Assembly (NCBI GenBank): GCA_018064475.1
Contig: JAGHVD010000007.1
Coordinates: 1 to 64,000 of the forward strand
DNA: 64,000 nt
Direction of reading: 5' to 3'
From: Candidatus Scatonaster coprocaballi
GTDB lineage: Bacteria > Bacillota > Clostridia > Saccharofermentanales > Saccharofermentanaceae
In this document: positions 27,230 through 36,511 of the stretch, in pieces
Position numbering within the stretch: the first letter of the stretch is position 1
Layout of the letters: each line of letters begins with the position of its first letter
Notes under the pieces: model-generated
What the model was told of the DNA's origin: nothing
The model's input: the letters and a program-made list of their open reading frames with translations, nothing else
Databases searched by the model: none
Program-made: the position numbers and the translations under genes

Positions 27230-28202
27230 ACAGCCTCCTTACACGACTCGCGACCATCTCGATCGGCAGATTGTTCTGCTTGGCAGACAGGATGATCCGC
27301 GCGTTCTTCACTTCGGCTTCTTTTCCCAGATAGAAACCAATCAACGGTTCCGGTCCCAGCGGACTGTTCTTCGTTGACAACAGGCGAGCGACCATCTCAT
27401 CGTCTACCCATTTCTCGAACTCCGACGGGGAGGAGGACAAGAATTTCGTCCCCGCGCTATAAGGAGTGGTAGCAAGGTAGTTCAGAAGGTCGTCGACTTT
27501 GCCGCCTGCAAAAGAGATCAACTTCTCGCGGCTTACGGTCGTGCAACGATCTGTTAATGCCTTCTCGACCCAGCTACTATCTTTGCCGGTCCGGATGGCA
27601 CGGAATGCCGTCTTGATATTGGTCGTGGCGGTATAGAGCTCCATCTCCTCGATGAGAAGTGGAATCTTGGTCTTTGCCGCCATCATCTGGATCTCATCGA
27701 GACACTTACGGTCCACCATGACGTCAGCCGCCTGGCCATCCTGGGTACGAACCAGCACGTCGTAGACTTCCTCCGCCAATTTGGCAAAAGGACTCGGAAG
27801 CATATCGAAATGGTTGGTCTCAATCGCTTCTTTCAATAACGTCTGGTCCAGCGTGCTCGGTGAGATGAAGTGAAGATCGACGTCAAAATCACTCAGCAAG
27901 CTCTTGATACCGGCCTTGAGATTGTGGTAGTCGTTCTTCCGAATCAGACAGTCGAACAAGGTCGGGTCCGGTGCGGATTCGAGGATCCAGCTCCAGGCAC
28001 GGGTCATCTCCAGATCCAGAATCTTTCCGATGTCACGGCTATCATCCGGCATGGTCCATCCATGTTCCGACAGCACAGCCACGGCAGCCTCGTAGGACGG
28101 GGCGGTGAGAAGCTTGTCGATGTCAGACTTTCTTAGGAAACTCTTCTCATAGACATGGGCGCCGGAAACGGAGTAGGCGTATTTTGAGATACTCTGACTC
28201 AT
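27222..28202 (-). CDS. atpC: V/A-type ATPase subunit C (rotor funnel)
   Basis: The 326-residue, all-helical subunit joins the central stalk to the proteolipid ring. It contains YSVSGAHVYEKSFLRKSDIDKLL, NDYHNLKAGIKSLL and FYLGKEAEVKNARIILSAKQN, all characteristic. Length is normal. It is encoded between E and F as in other Bacillota. Confidence 0.93.
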   Translation of the reverse strand: MSQSISKYAYSVSGAHVYEKSFLRKSDIDKLLTAPSYEAAVAVLSEHGWTMPDDSRDIGKILDLEMTRAWSWILESAPDPTLFDCLIRKNDYHNLKAGIKSLLSDFDVDLHFISPSTLDQTLLKEAIETNHFDMLPSPFAKLAEEVYDVLVRTQDGQAADVMVDRKCLDEIQMMAAKTKIPLLIEEMELYTATTNIKTAFRAIRTGKDSSWVEKALTDRCTTVSREKLISFAGGKVDDLLNYLATTPYSAGTKFLSSSPSEFEKWVDDEMVARLLSTKNSPLGPEPLIGFYLGKEAEVKNARIILSAKQNNLPIEMVASRVRRLYE

Positions 28203-28227
28203 GTTCTTGTGTCAATTCACTTTCTTA

Positions 28228-28818
28228 TTATTTCTTTGCGAGGAGCACTTGGTTGACCGCGTCGCGGATCGCATCGCTACGATCATCCGCCAGCGCGTCG
28301 AGTGTGCCGTTATACTCGCAGTCTTCGCAGATCAGGACACAACCGCAGTCGAAATCACCAGGCTCGTCGGCGAGGGTGATGGTCGATCCGGTTTTTCTAG
28401 ATAGATCCGAGAGGAATGAGGCGGGAAGTGCGTCCTTGTCCTGCTTGGACAGAATCAGTTGCCCGTCTGCCCCTTCACAGTTGGAAGCTACAAATTCGGC
28501 AACCATTGCCAGACGTTCTTCCGTTGGAAGGGCACGAATGCGTGCTTTGGCCTCTTCAACGATCTCGTTGATCAGGGCTACACGCTCTTCCAGAATCCTT
28601 CTTTGTGAACGCGTGTTCAGCGAAGCACGATTCTGACGTGTCTGCGCATCGATGGCGGCCTGGGCATCAGCAAGCATCTTCGCTTCCTCTTCCTTGGCCT
28701 GCTCCTGCTTCTTCGATATCAGCTTCGCTGCATCGGATTCAGCACGGGCTACACGTGCATCAGCACTTTCTTTCGCTTCTTTCTCAATTCGCTCAATGAT
28801 GGAATCTATACCAGCCAT
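28228..28818 (-). CDS. atpE: V/A-type ATPase subunit E (peripheral stalk)
   Basis: The 196-residue protein has a long N-terminal coiled coil (about 1-100, rich in Ala, Glu and Lys) and a globular C-terminal domain. With the small G/H subunit (31404-31718) it forms the stator stalk that holds the head still. It sits 29 nt after subunit K. Confidence 0.88.
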   Translation of the reverse strand: MAGIDSIIERIEKEAKESADARVARAESDAAKLISKKQEQAKEEEAKMLADAQAAIDAQTRQNRASLNTRSQRRILEERVALINEIVEEAKARIRALPTEERLAMVAEFVASNCEGADGQLILSKQDKDALPASFLSDLSRKTGSTITLADEPGDFDCGCVLICEDCEYNGTLDALADDRSDAIRDAVNQVLLAKK

Positions 28819-28847
28819 ATCTGCTCCTTACATTACTGTCTTAGATA

Positions 28848-29327
28848 TTACAGCTTGAGGCTGCCTACGTTCATAACCATCAGAAGAGAAGTAACCAGGC
28901 TCAAAAGAGCATAGAGCTCAACGAGGGAAGCAGAAGTAACTGCCTTACCAGAATCCTGAGGTCTCTTGGAAATGAGGTTTACACCGGTCAGTGCAACGCG
29001 AGCCTGGAACAAAGCGGAGATCAGACCACCGATGGCCATTGGCAGGCAAGCGAGAAGATAGAGAAGACCTGTAGAAGTAGAAGTAACAGGGTTTCCTCCG
29101 AGAATACCGATCTGTGTGAGTGTCAGGATCGCGATAACCAGACCATACAGTCCCTGAGAACCAGGAAGCAGCATGAGGATCAGCAACTTACTGAACTTGC
29201 TGGAATCTTCTGCGATGACCGGAGAAGAAGCCTCCGCCACCATTCCTACACCCTTGGACGAGCCGATACAATTTGTTGTAACCGCAAGTCCAGCTCCTGT
29301 TAATGCTAGTAACATACCCCAGTTCAT
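28848..29327 (-). CDS. atpK: V/A-type ATPase proteolipid subunit K
   Basis: The 159-residue rotor subunit has four helices, a fused double hairpin as in Enterococcus hirae NtpK. The ion-binding Glu is E137 (LVELYALL) in the last helix. The first hairpin has Q58 (LPGSQGLYG) instead of a carboxylate, and Q108 (ALFQARVAL) is also present. These positions match the Na+ ligands of E. hirae (Q65, Q110, E139, with Ser/Thr next to Q65), which suggests Na+ rather than H+ coupling. That is an inference from residue pattern only. Confidence 0.93.
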   Translation of the reverse strand: MNWGMLLALTGAGLAVTTNCIGSSKGVGMVAEASSPVIAEDSSKFSKLLILMLLPGSQGLYGLVIAILTLTQIGILGGNPVTSTSTGLLYLLACLPMAIGGLISALFQARVALTGVNLISKRPQDSGKAVTSASLVELYALLSLVTSLLMVMNVGSLKL

Positions 29328-31397
29328 TTAATTGTCCTCCTTAATTTTGAAGTGTTTGGTGTTACCAGTAAAGGGGTGGAACATCGTTCCGCCGCCTTCG
29401 TAGAACTTTGCGAAAAATTCTACATACTGAAGTCTATTAACATGGACATATGCGCCGAGTGCGCTGATGCCCAGATTAATCGCATGGAAGAACAGGAAGA
29501 TTGGAATGAAGATTATAAGTTTCACGACTCCTGTTCCGAAGAGTGTGCCGATCATGTTGGCAACACTACCGATGATACCTGTAACCAGACCCAAAGCCAT
29601 GAGTCGGGAATAGGAAAGAAGATCACTGAAATAACCGGTGACGCCGTAGATGGAACCTACACCGCCGATGGCTTTACCAACGATACCCTTTGCATTTCTA
29701 CCGCCGGTAAGAAGAAGTCCGGCTACACCTGCAATGGCGACCCACTTGCCGATCTCTGCGATCGGGCAGGAATCCGGGATCGATACACCTGCGAGCATCG
29801 GAAGCAACATCGGAAGCACGATCATCGCGACACCACCGAAAGCCACATACCAGAAGCCGACATCACAGAGGGCACCGACCTTATCGCCATTCTTCCACAT
29901 CTTGTAGAAGTTGGCACCCAGACCCACCAAGATGTGTACGAAACCAAGTACAAAGCTCAGAATGAGTAACTTCATCGGGTCCTTACTTGGATCGAACCAG
30001 ATTGGCGGGAGCCAACGGGAACCGTCGAAGAAAGCAGTAGAGATGACACCAATGAGGTCACCGAAGAAACTACCATACATGAAGCCCCAGAATGTGGTAG
30101 CCAGACCACAGTAGAAGAACTTCATCATATTCTTCTTATTATTGCCTTCCGGTTTGCGCTTCAGGAGTACGAAGAGTGTACCGATCATGAGGAGAATGCC
30201 GTAGCCGGCATCGGAAAGCATCATACCGAAGAAGAAATAGTAGAAGAAGCTGGCCACCGGATTCGGGTCAATATCACCGCGAGTCGGCGCACTATAGGAT
30301 TCAACGATATCCTCCATCGGTGCAACAAAAGCATTGTTCTTAAACTTAACCGGAACTTCTTCCTCTTCCAGCGGATCGCGAAGATCAACATAGAGATCAA
30401 ATTTCTCATTCAGCGCATCCACGACCTGCTGACTGTCTTCTTCCGCAACGAAACCATCCAGAATGAAGGTCTTATTGGAGAAGAGAAGCTTGCCCAGCAT
30501 ATCGTATTTCTCATGTCTCATGGACAGATAGTCAGATAGGAAATAAAGATCATCCAGTTTGTCTGCATAGGCATGTAATTGCAGACGCGCATCTTCCACA
30601 TTCATCTCCGCGTCTTTCATACGCTTGGTCAGACGGTCAATGCGTACTTGCGGTGCGTGCTTGGTCGGATCCGCCGGTGATACGAATGACATACGGCGGA
30701 ACGTGGCCATGACATCCTGATAATCTTTCTTATGGACCAAGAAGGTTGCACAGGTCTGGTCCGCTACGGAAGATACGATCTCTATATAGAATTCGGGGAT
30801 CGTTAATTCTTCCTGCTTGGCATCGGCATGGAGAACGGCTTCCGCCTCTTTCATAGCGGTGTAGTTCTGACAGAATGCGGCGTAGAAAGAAGACTCATTG
30901 TAATGTTCGGGAAATTGACCCACGATACAGCAGGACTTCTCTGTTCCTTCAAACTGCATCGGAATATCGAGCTTCTCCCAAGGAAGAATGGCGTCAAGTT
31001 GACGCTTGGCATGGATGCCGGCTGCTCTTTCAGAAGAGATCTTACGGTCCAGCCCCTCGATGTCGTAGACGATCTTCATGGTCTCATCGATACTTTCGGA
31101 ACGGGCTTCAAAGTCCTCCAATGTGAGTTCTTGGCGACCGGCAAAACCAGATAGGAAAGGCTTCTTCACTTGCGAATAATCTTCGACCAATGCGATGGCA
31201 TGGTCTACGGATGCAGATGTCTTCTCCAGTTGAGTGAGACTGTTCTTGGAAGGGAAGAGGGATAGTTCCTCCGTTACATCTTCCTGATCTCTTTCTGTCA
31301 CATCGACAGTACCAAAGCGTTGCAGAAGATCCACGATATTCTTCGCGTCTTTCTGCGAGGCAATGATCTCGATATGCTTCATAGGAAGAATAGCCAT
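29328..31397 (-). CDS. atpI: V/A-type ATPase membrane stator subunit I (a)
   Basis: The 689-residue subunit has a cytoplasmic N-terminal half (two alpha-beta lobes joined by coiled coils, about 1-340) and a C-terminal membrane half with seven to eight helices. The conserved Arg of the ion channel is in LSYSRLMALGLVTG, and GYFSDLLSYSR precedes it. It directs ions to and from subunit K. It directly follows subunit G/H (6 nt) and abuts subunit K, whose start lies next to its stop. Confidence 0.93.
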   Translation of the reverse strand: MAILPMKHIEIIASQKDAKNIVDLLQRFGTVDVTERDQEDVTEELSLFPSKNSLTQLEKTSASVDHAIALVEDYSQVKKPFLSGFAGRQELTLEDFEARSESIDETMKIVYDIEGLDRKISSERAAGIHAKRQLDAILPWEKLDIPMQFEGTEKSCCIVGQFPEHYNESSFYAAFCQNYTAMKEAEAVLHADAKQEELTIPEFYIEIVSSVADQTCATFLVHKKDYQDVMATFRRMSFVSPADPTKHAPQVRIDRLTKRMKDAEMNVEDARLQLHAYADKLDDLYFLSDYLSMRHEKYDMLGKLLFSNKTFILDGFVAEEDSQQVVDALNEKFDLYVDLRDPLEEEEVPVKFKNNAFVAPMEDIVESYSAPTRGDIDPNPVASFFYYFFFGMMLSDAGYGILLMIGTLFVLLKRKPEGNNKKNMMKFFYCGLATTFWGFMYGSFFGDLIGVISTAFFDGSRWLPPIWFDPSKDPMKLLILSFVLGFVHILVGLGANFYKMWKNGDKVGALCDVGFWYVAFGGVAMIVLPMLLPMLAGVSIPDSCPIAEIGKWVAIAGVAGLLLTGGRNAKGIVGKAIGGVGSIYGVTGYFSDLLSYSRLMALGLVTGIIGSVANMIGTLFGTGVVKLIIFIPIFLFFHAINLGISALGAYVHVNRLQYVEFFAKFYEGGGTMFHPFTGNTKHFKIKEDN

Positions 31398-31403
31398 AAT
31401 GTC

Positions 31404-31718
31404 TTACCTTCCCATCAGAATATTCATTGCGACGGAGATGGCTTCTTCACGGTTAGGTGCTGCCTCTTCGCGCATTTTCTTTGCGGCATTCTCAGCTTCG
31501 GAAACGCTGGCATTGTCCTCGTCGGAGTCGTCCGTCTGATGCTTCTCATAAAGCTCAGCGACACGTTTTCTAGCTGCAGACAGGGATTCCTGGTATTCGT
31601 TCTGGGCTTTCTTCTGTGCTTCTGCAAGAATAGCATCGGCTTTCGTTCTGCCTTCCTGCTCAATCTCTGCAGCTTTCTTCTCTGCTTCAAGTATGCGATT
31701 CACTTGTTCTGAGGCCAT
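31404..31718 (-). CDS. V/A-type ATPase small stalk subunit G/H
   Basis: The 104-residue coiled-coil protein (EQVNRILEAEKKAAEIEQEG, rich in Ala, Glu, Lys) is the partner of subunit E in the peripheral stalk. I place the start at ATG 31718 because GGAAAGGAT lies 6 nt upstream; the longer frame to 31760 has no ribosome site. It is the first gene of the V-ATPase operon. An internal acidic stretch (TDDSDEDNASVSEAE) is unusual for the family. Confidence 0.8.
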   Translation of the reverse strand: MASEQVNRILEAEKKAAEIEQEGRTKADAILAEAQKKAQNEYQESLSAARKRVAELYEKHQTDDSDEDNASVSEAENAAKKMREEAAPNREEAISVAMNILMGR

Positions 31719-31987
31719 AGTCGATCCTTTCCGAAAAACCAAATTCCCACTAATTAACAATTACACCTATTTTCACATAAGAACACAGAGAAATCAAGTG
31801 GGATTTTGTGCAAATTGTTCAAATAATGATAATCGTTTTCAACACGTGATTTTTGAAGGCCACAGAACTTAACTTTTTCTTTATAATTGTTTAGTATTCG
31901 CTTGAAGAATGTTTCCTATAATGAGGGATGTTTGAGTGGTATTCAGTTCGTATGAAGGCGGACCTGAATGGAAAAGGAGTAATCATT
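31719..31987. promoter_or_regulatory. divergent promoter region between V-ATPase and ABC-2 operons
   Basis: This is an AT-rich spacer of 269 bp. For the plus strand, TATAAT occurs at 31883-31888 and again at 31917-31922, the latter 66 bp before the ABC ATPase start; neither has a good -35 box. Minus-strand promoter elements for the V-ATPase operon must lie here too, but I cannot pick one with confidence. Confidence 0.4.
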
Positions 31988-32704
31988 ATGTTAAGTATCT
32001 ATCATCTTTCAAAGACATACCCAGGTGGCAAGATTGGCGTGCAAGACCTTACGCTTGAAGTCAAAGCGGGCGAAATCTACGGCTTTATCGGTCATAATGG
32101 TGCCGGTAAGACAACAACGATCAAGGCGATTGTCGGACTTCACAAGTTTGATGAAGGTTCCGTTACGATCGACGGGGTGTCTATCTTAGATGATCCGCTT
32201 CGGGCGAAGAGCTTGACGGCTTATATTCCAGATAACCCGGAACTTTACGATAATCTGACCGGCATGCAGTTCCTGAATTTTGTGGCGGATATTTTCCGTG
32301 TATCGAAGAGCGACCGTCAGGCACGCATTGAGAAATATGCAAACGAACTGGAAATCGTGTCTGCTCTGAATGACCAGATTTCTTCCTACTCACATGGTAT
32401 GAAGCAGAAATTGGCGATCATTGCGGCTTTCGTACATGAGCCGAAGCTGCTGATCATGGACGAGCCTTTCGTAGGCCTCGACCCGAAGGCGGCTTTTATC
32501 GTGAAGAACATGATGAGAGAATTCTGTGATAAGGGCAATGCCATCTTCTTCTCCACGCATGTTCTGGAAGTGGCAGAGAAGCTCTGCGACAAGATTGCGA
32601 TTATTAAGGGCGGTCGTCTGATTGCGGCCGGTACCATGGAAGAGGTCAAGGGTAATGCTTCTTTGGAAGAAGTTTTCTTGGAAGTAACGGAGGAGGCTCA
32701 CTAA
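31988..32704 (+). CDS. ABC-2-type transporter ATPase
   Basis: The 238-residue ATPase (MLSIYHLSKTYPGGKIGVQD) has Walker A GHNGAGKTT, Q-loop YIPDNPELYDNLTG, signature YSHGMKQKLAI and Walker B LLIMDEPFVGLDP. The YSHGMKQ form is typical of BcrA/CcmA-like exporters and of gliding/antibiotic types. I start it at ATG 31988 after AAAGGAG (31973-31979); the frame is open further upstream to 31928 without a ribosome site. It is followed by its permease after 1 nt. Confidence 0.88.
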   Translation: MLSIYHLSKTYPGGKIGVQDLTLEVKAGEIYGFIGHNGAGKTTTIKAIVGLHKFDEGSVTIDGVSILDDPLRAKSLTAYIPDNPELYDNLTGMQFLNFVADIFRVSKSDRQARIEKYANELEIVSALNDQISSYSHGMKQKLAIIAAFVHEPKLLIMDEPFVGLDPKAAFIVKNMMREFCDKGNAIFFSTHVLEVAEKLCDKIAIIKGGRLIAAGTMEEVKGNASLEEVFLEVTEEAH

Positions 32705-32705
32705 T

Positions 32706-34322
32706 ATGCGTACATTAGCGATTCTGCTTCGTACGAATTTCCTCTCTTTAGTGGGAAGCTATCGTAAGAAGAGTAAAACAAGTATTGTCATCACAGCAAT
32801 TGCGATGTTGCTCTTGGTGCTGTTCCTGGTGGGCTCATTTGCTTTTATCGGCGGATCCTCTACACTCCTTCTTGTGAAGAAGGACTTAGGTGAATATAGT
32901 ATCTTCCTTTCCATTATCATCAGTATGGTCATTGCATTAATGTTTGGTGTGGTGAATTCAACGCGAGATGCGCGTGGTAACGATACGGATATGTTGCTGT
33001 CCATGCCGATCCCGAAGAGTAGCATAGTGCTCTCCAAACTTCTGGGCATGTATCTTCTGGATGTCGTATGCTCCTTGGTCATGCTTCTGCCGACATACAT
33101 TATTCTCTATGTAAAAGATGGCCAGCCAGGCGCGATGGTTGCGCGAGGCATTCTGATTGCGATGCTTCTTCCTGCAATTCCGCTGTTTGTGTCACTCGTA
33201 GTTGGCGCGGGAATTGCTTACCTGAAGCGAACGACGAAGTTCGGTCAGATGATCTCTTCGGTCGTATTCATCCTTGTGTGGCTTCTTTACATGTTCTCTG
33301 TGACACGTATGAGTTCTATGGCAGAAGATATAGATCTTACACCTGCTGAGTCCGTCACCAGAATGAAGAAATTCGGGCCACTCTACTGGTTTACTGAAGC
33401 AATCTATCGCGGCAACTTGAAATATTTCATCTTTACACTCTTGCTTACGTTGATCCCACTTGCCATTGCGGTGGTGATCCATTCACGTGGCCTCAATGCG
33501 GTGAATTATCACGCAGATCATTCCAAGAAAGCACGTAAATATGAGGCGAATTCCGTTCGCGTAGCGACACTGAAGATGGAGTTACGCCGCTATCTCTCTT
33601 CAACGAATTATGTAATGAACACCATACTGGGTACGTTGCTGCTTCTTGTGATGGCGATTCTGGTCGCGGTAAAAGGACAAGGAATCATTAATTCTGTGGG
33701 CGCATCAGAAATCGACGTCAACGGCGAAACGAAGACATTCGCTGAATACATGACCGGTCCGATGATCGCCACTATACTTGCAGCATTGATGAATTTCTTC
33801 GCTGTGATGACGATTACGACCACGCCCTCTGTGTCCATCGAAGGCAAGCGACTCTGGATCTCCAAGACGTTGCCGGTGGAAACCAAATTCCTTCTGGATG
33901 CCAAAATCATCGTTAGTCTGTTGATCTATCAGCCGATTTCTATTCTGAGTTGCATCGTTATGTCCATCGCTTTGAGACTGGGTGTGATGTCATGTATCAT
34001 GATGATTCTGGTCACTTCCGTATTCCAGCTTCTTACGTCGCTGATCGGTCTGATCTTTGGCCTGATATATGTACGGCTCGATTGGACCAACGATGCGCAG
34101 GTGGTGAAGAGCGGCATCGGTATTTTCTTCACGCTTATCGTGAACTTTGTTCTGGCCATCATTGCACTGATCGTGCTTATCTTCACGGCATTGACGGGTC
34201 ACGCATGGATCACCTACGCACTCTGTGGAGCCTTTTTCGTGGTCAATGCAGGACTTTGTGTCGGTGCGTATGCTATAATTACTCACTATGGGGTGAGAAA
34301 ATATGAATCCTTGAACGGCTGA
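32706..34322 (+). CDS. ABC-2-type multi-spanning permease
   Basis: The 538-residue membrane protein has about 12 helices and no signature other than hydrophobicity and pairing with the ATPase that ends 1 nt before it. Features include NSTRDARGNDTDMLLSMPIPKSSIVLSKLLGMYLLD, typical of large ABC-2 type permeases in Clostridia, and a second half with KLWISKTLPVETKFLLDAKI-like sequence (R before LWISKTLPV). The AAGTAACGGAGGAGG ribosome site lies inside the end of the ATPase gene. Substrate unknown. Confidence 0.8.
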   Translation: MRTLAILLRTNFLSLVGSYRKKSKTSIVITAIAMLLLVLFLVGSFAFIGGSSTLLLVKKDLGEYSIFLSIIISMVIALMFGVVNSTRDARGNDTDMLLSMPIPKSSIVLSKLLGMYLLDVVCSLVMLLPTYIILYVKDGQPGAMVARGILIAMLLPAIPLFVSLVVGAGIAYLKRTTKFGQMISSVVFILVWLLYMFSVTRMSSMAEDIDLTPAESVTRMKKFGPLYWFTEAIYRGNLKYFIFTLLLTLIPLAIAVVIHSRGLNAVNYHADHSKKARKYEANSVRVATLKMELRRYLSSTNYVMNTILGTLLLLVMAILVAVKGQGIINSVGASEIDVNGETKTFAEYMTGPMIATILAALMNFFAVMTITTTPSVSIEGKRLWISKTLPVETKFLLDAKIIVSLLIYQPISILSCIVMSIALRLGVMSCIMMILVTSVFQLLTSLIGLIFGLIYVRLDWTNDAQVVKSGIGIFFTLIVNFVLAIIALIVLIFTALTGHAWITYALCGAFFVVNAGLCVGAYAIITHYGVRKYESLNG

Positions 34323-34357
34323 TTCAAGGAGTGCCCCTGATTGAAGGAGCAAAGAAG

Positions 34358-35050
34358 ATGGACCTTTTTCATCGGTCACAGGAGACGCCACAACGGACGC
34401 TTACGTGGATCAAACCATTCGATACCCGAATGGATGAGATCACGCGGCTTTCGGATAAAGCGGAGTCCTGTCCTAAGGAGATGAAGAAGGTCTTTCTGTC
34501 TGCGTGGCAAGAATTGGCAAGTCAGATCAAGATGCATCAACGACTTGCTGCCACGATCGTCGAGACAGCGCTCCCACTGAAGGTCTACTACAATCTGGTC
34601 CTCAATACTGATATGGGTGGAGGTACCGTAGATTTTCTGATTATTTCTGACGAGTATATCATTGTGGTCATGGTGAAGAAGACGGAACATTTTGAGTGGG
34701 ACCGATACGATACCCGATTTTGCCAGGCGCCTTCCGGCGTGGATATCCGCTCTGTGGAGAACGCGGCGGGACTGGTGTCGGAGTGGCTCCTTGATGCGAG
34801 AGCACTTCCCAAGAAAGACTTGATCCGAGTTGTTCCGCTTCTCATTGATGACGAAGCGCCGGAGGAGTGCGGAAAGAAGTTCCCAACCGGACGAAGTGTG
34901 CTTTTCCCAGATATTCGACCGACCATGACGGTGTCCGCAGAACATTTCGGTGAATGGCTTCAGACCAACTGCGCTGTATATGACTCGCGGGGACTGACGG
35001 ATAAGAAGCAGAATCGTATCGTCGAAGCACTGGACAAGATGCCCCGATAA
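34358..35050 (+). CDS. NERD-like protein of unknown function
   Basis: The 230-residue cytoplasmic protein has no signal and no helices crossing the membrane. Residues about 70-110 (YYNLVLNTDMGGGTVDFLIISDEYIIVVMVKK) resemble the core of NERD (nuclease-related) domains, where an Asp and a Glu/Val-x-Lys pair on neighbouring strands; the match is partial. I chose ATG 34358 because AAGGAG lies 8 nt upstream, instead of the GTG at 34331. It follows the ABC-2 permease by 35 nt. Confidence 0.5.
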   Translation: MDLFHRSQETPQRTLTWIKPFDTRMDEITRLSDKAESCPKEMKKVFLSAWQELASQIKMHQRLAATIVETALPLKVYYNLVLNTDMGGGTVDFLIISDEYIIVVMVKKTEHFEWDRYDTRFCQAPSGVDIRSVENAAGLVSEWLLDARALPKKDLIRVVPLLIDDEAPEECGKKFPTGRSVLFPDIRPTMTVSAEHFGEWLQTNCAVYDSRGLTDKKQNRIVEALDKMPR

Positions 35051-35274
35051 GCCTCTCATACTAGGCAAATTTCCCTAAAAATCAAATATTTCCGTACAAT
35101 TTGCGCACCAGTTTACAAAATGGACATACAAAGTACGCAACTTGGCCTTTTTGTTTTTGATATTTCCGAAGAATATTCAATTTTTCATTTGATAATTAAA
35201 GCAAGAAGTTTTTTAGAGGACTTCAAAGTGGATAGAGGAAAATTGGATCGATGACCCGAGAGGGGGGAATGAGG

Positions 35275-36306
35275 ATGACGAAATACCTAGTTACTGGCGC
35301 AACTGGCCAAATTGGAAATACAATCGTTCGCATGTTATTGGATAATGGTAAAGATGTTCGTGTTCTGGTTCATCCAGAGGAAGACACGACTCCGTTGGCA
35401 GGACTTCCTGTTGAGGTGCGCTATGGCGACATCCTCGTGAAGGACTCCTTGAAGGAATTCTTCGATCTGGAAGAACCCCGTGAAGCTATCTTGATTCACG
35501 CACATGAGCGAAATGTGATCTCAGAGAAACAGGATCTGTTGGTTCGTAAAGTAAACGTCCACGGCACAATGAATATTACAGATACTTGCGTGAAGAAGAA
35601 AATCGGTAAGCTGATCTATATCGGCTCTGCACGAGCAATCCCGTTGAACCCAGAGAGTCAGGAACCGGTCAAGGACGTGACTTTCTTCGATCGTAACCGA
35701 GTAGTCGGTGACTATGCAAAGTCGAAGGCAGAAGCGACACAGTATATCCTCGATAAGGTCTCCCTGAACGGATTGAATGCAGTAATCCTTCTTCCGTCCT
35801 TGGTACTTGGACCTTTCGAATATGGCAATTCAGATATCTTAAGTCTGATCCGTGCATACCTCTCCGGTGACCTGAAGGTCTCCATCCCCGGTGGCGTTGA
35901 TTTTACCGACGTACGAGATGTTGCTTCCGGTGTACTGCAGGCCGCAGAACATAGTGAGAAGGGCACATGCTATATTCTCTCCAACACATACGTGAGCACC
36001 CAGGATTTCCTGCACAGTCTGCATGAGATCACCGGTAGAGATGAAGTTACGAAGACTGTTCCGAACTTCATGCTCAACGATAAGGGCATCATGAAACTCT
36101 ATTACAAGATTACGAAGAAAGAAAACCCGAAGCTCAAGTATGGTCCTTTCACCTCGCCGGAACCGCTCTATCGTAGCGAACGTGCCGCAGAGGAACTGAA
36201 CTATACACCGAGAGACCTCCGAACCTCCTTGGAAGATACCATTGATTGGGTCGAGAACAATGAACCGATCGAGATTATGCCGGAGAAGAAGAAGAAGGCT
36301 CAGTGA
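35275..36306 (+). CDS. NAD-dependent epimerase/dehydratase (SDR) family protein
   Basis: The 343-residue extended short-chain dehydrogenase has the NAD motif GATGQIG (8-14), S118 in IYIGSARAI and YAKSK (147-151) as the catalytic Tyr-x3-Lys. It resembles the sterol-epimerase and nucleoside-sugar epimerase branch. Substrate cannot be set from sequence. Start chosen at ATG 35275 (GGGGGG 7 nt before); 35269 and 35251 are also in frame. The C-terminus is Lys-rich (EKKKKAQ). It is a single gene with a strong terminator at 36401-36443. Confidence 0.82.
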   Translation: MTKYLVTGATGQIGNTIVRMLLDNGKDVRVLVHPEEDTTPLAGLPVEVRYGDILVKDSLKEFFDLEEPREAILIHAHERNVISEKQDLLVRKVNVHGTMNITDTCVKKKIGKLIYIGSARAIPLNPESQEPVKDVTFFDRNRVVGDYAKSKAEATQYILDKVSLNGLNAVILLPSLVLGPFEYGNSDILSLIRAYLSGDLKVSIPGGVDFTDVRDVASGVLQAAEHSEKGTCYILSNTYVSTQDFLHSLHEITGRDEVTKTVPNFMLNDKGIMKLYYKITKKENPKLKYGPFTSPEPLYRSERAAEELNYTPRDLRTSLEDTIDWVENNEPIEIMPEKKKKAQ

Positions 36307-36400
36307 GCAATATCAGATAGGGAGAGATGGAGGAAATCTCCCAATTACTTAATTCGAAAGACACATACCCCAACATAAATCCTCTACTTCCTTGTTCCAA

Positions 36401-36443
36401 GAAGGCTGCATCGATATCATCCCCGATGCAGCCTTCATTTTTT
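36401..36443 (+). terminator. intrinsic terminator after the SDR gene
   Basis: GAAGGCTGCATCG (36401-36413) and CGATGCAGCCTTC (36424-36436) pair perfectly over 13 bp, followed by ATTTTTTC. A smaller GGGAGA/TCTCCC hairpin lies at 36320-36342. Confidence 0.9.
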
Positions 36444-36452
36444 CTTTAAATG

Positions 36453-36461
36453 TGGTATAGT
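36453..36461 (+). promoter_or_regulatory. extended -10 promoter of the hydrolase gene
   Basis: TGGTATAGT at 36453-36461 fits TGnTATAAT with one mismatch, 50 nt before the ATG at 36512 and directly after the terminator. Confidence 0.45.
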
Positions 36462-36511
36462 ATATGTGCTGAAGAAGCGCCTGAAATTCGAATGCAAAGG
36501 AAGTGTCTACC

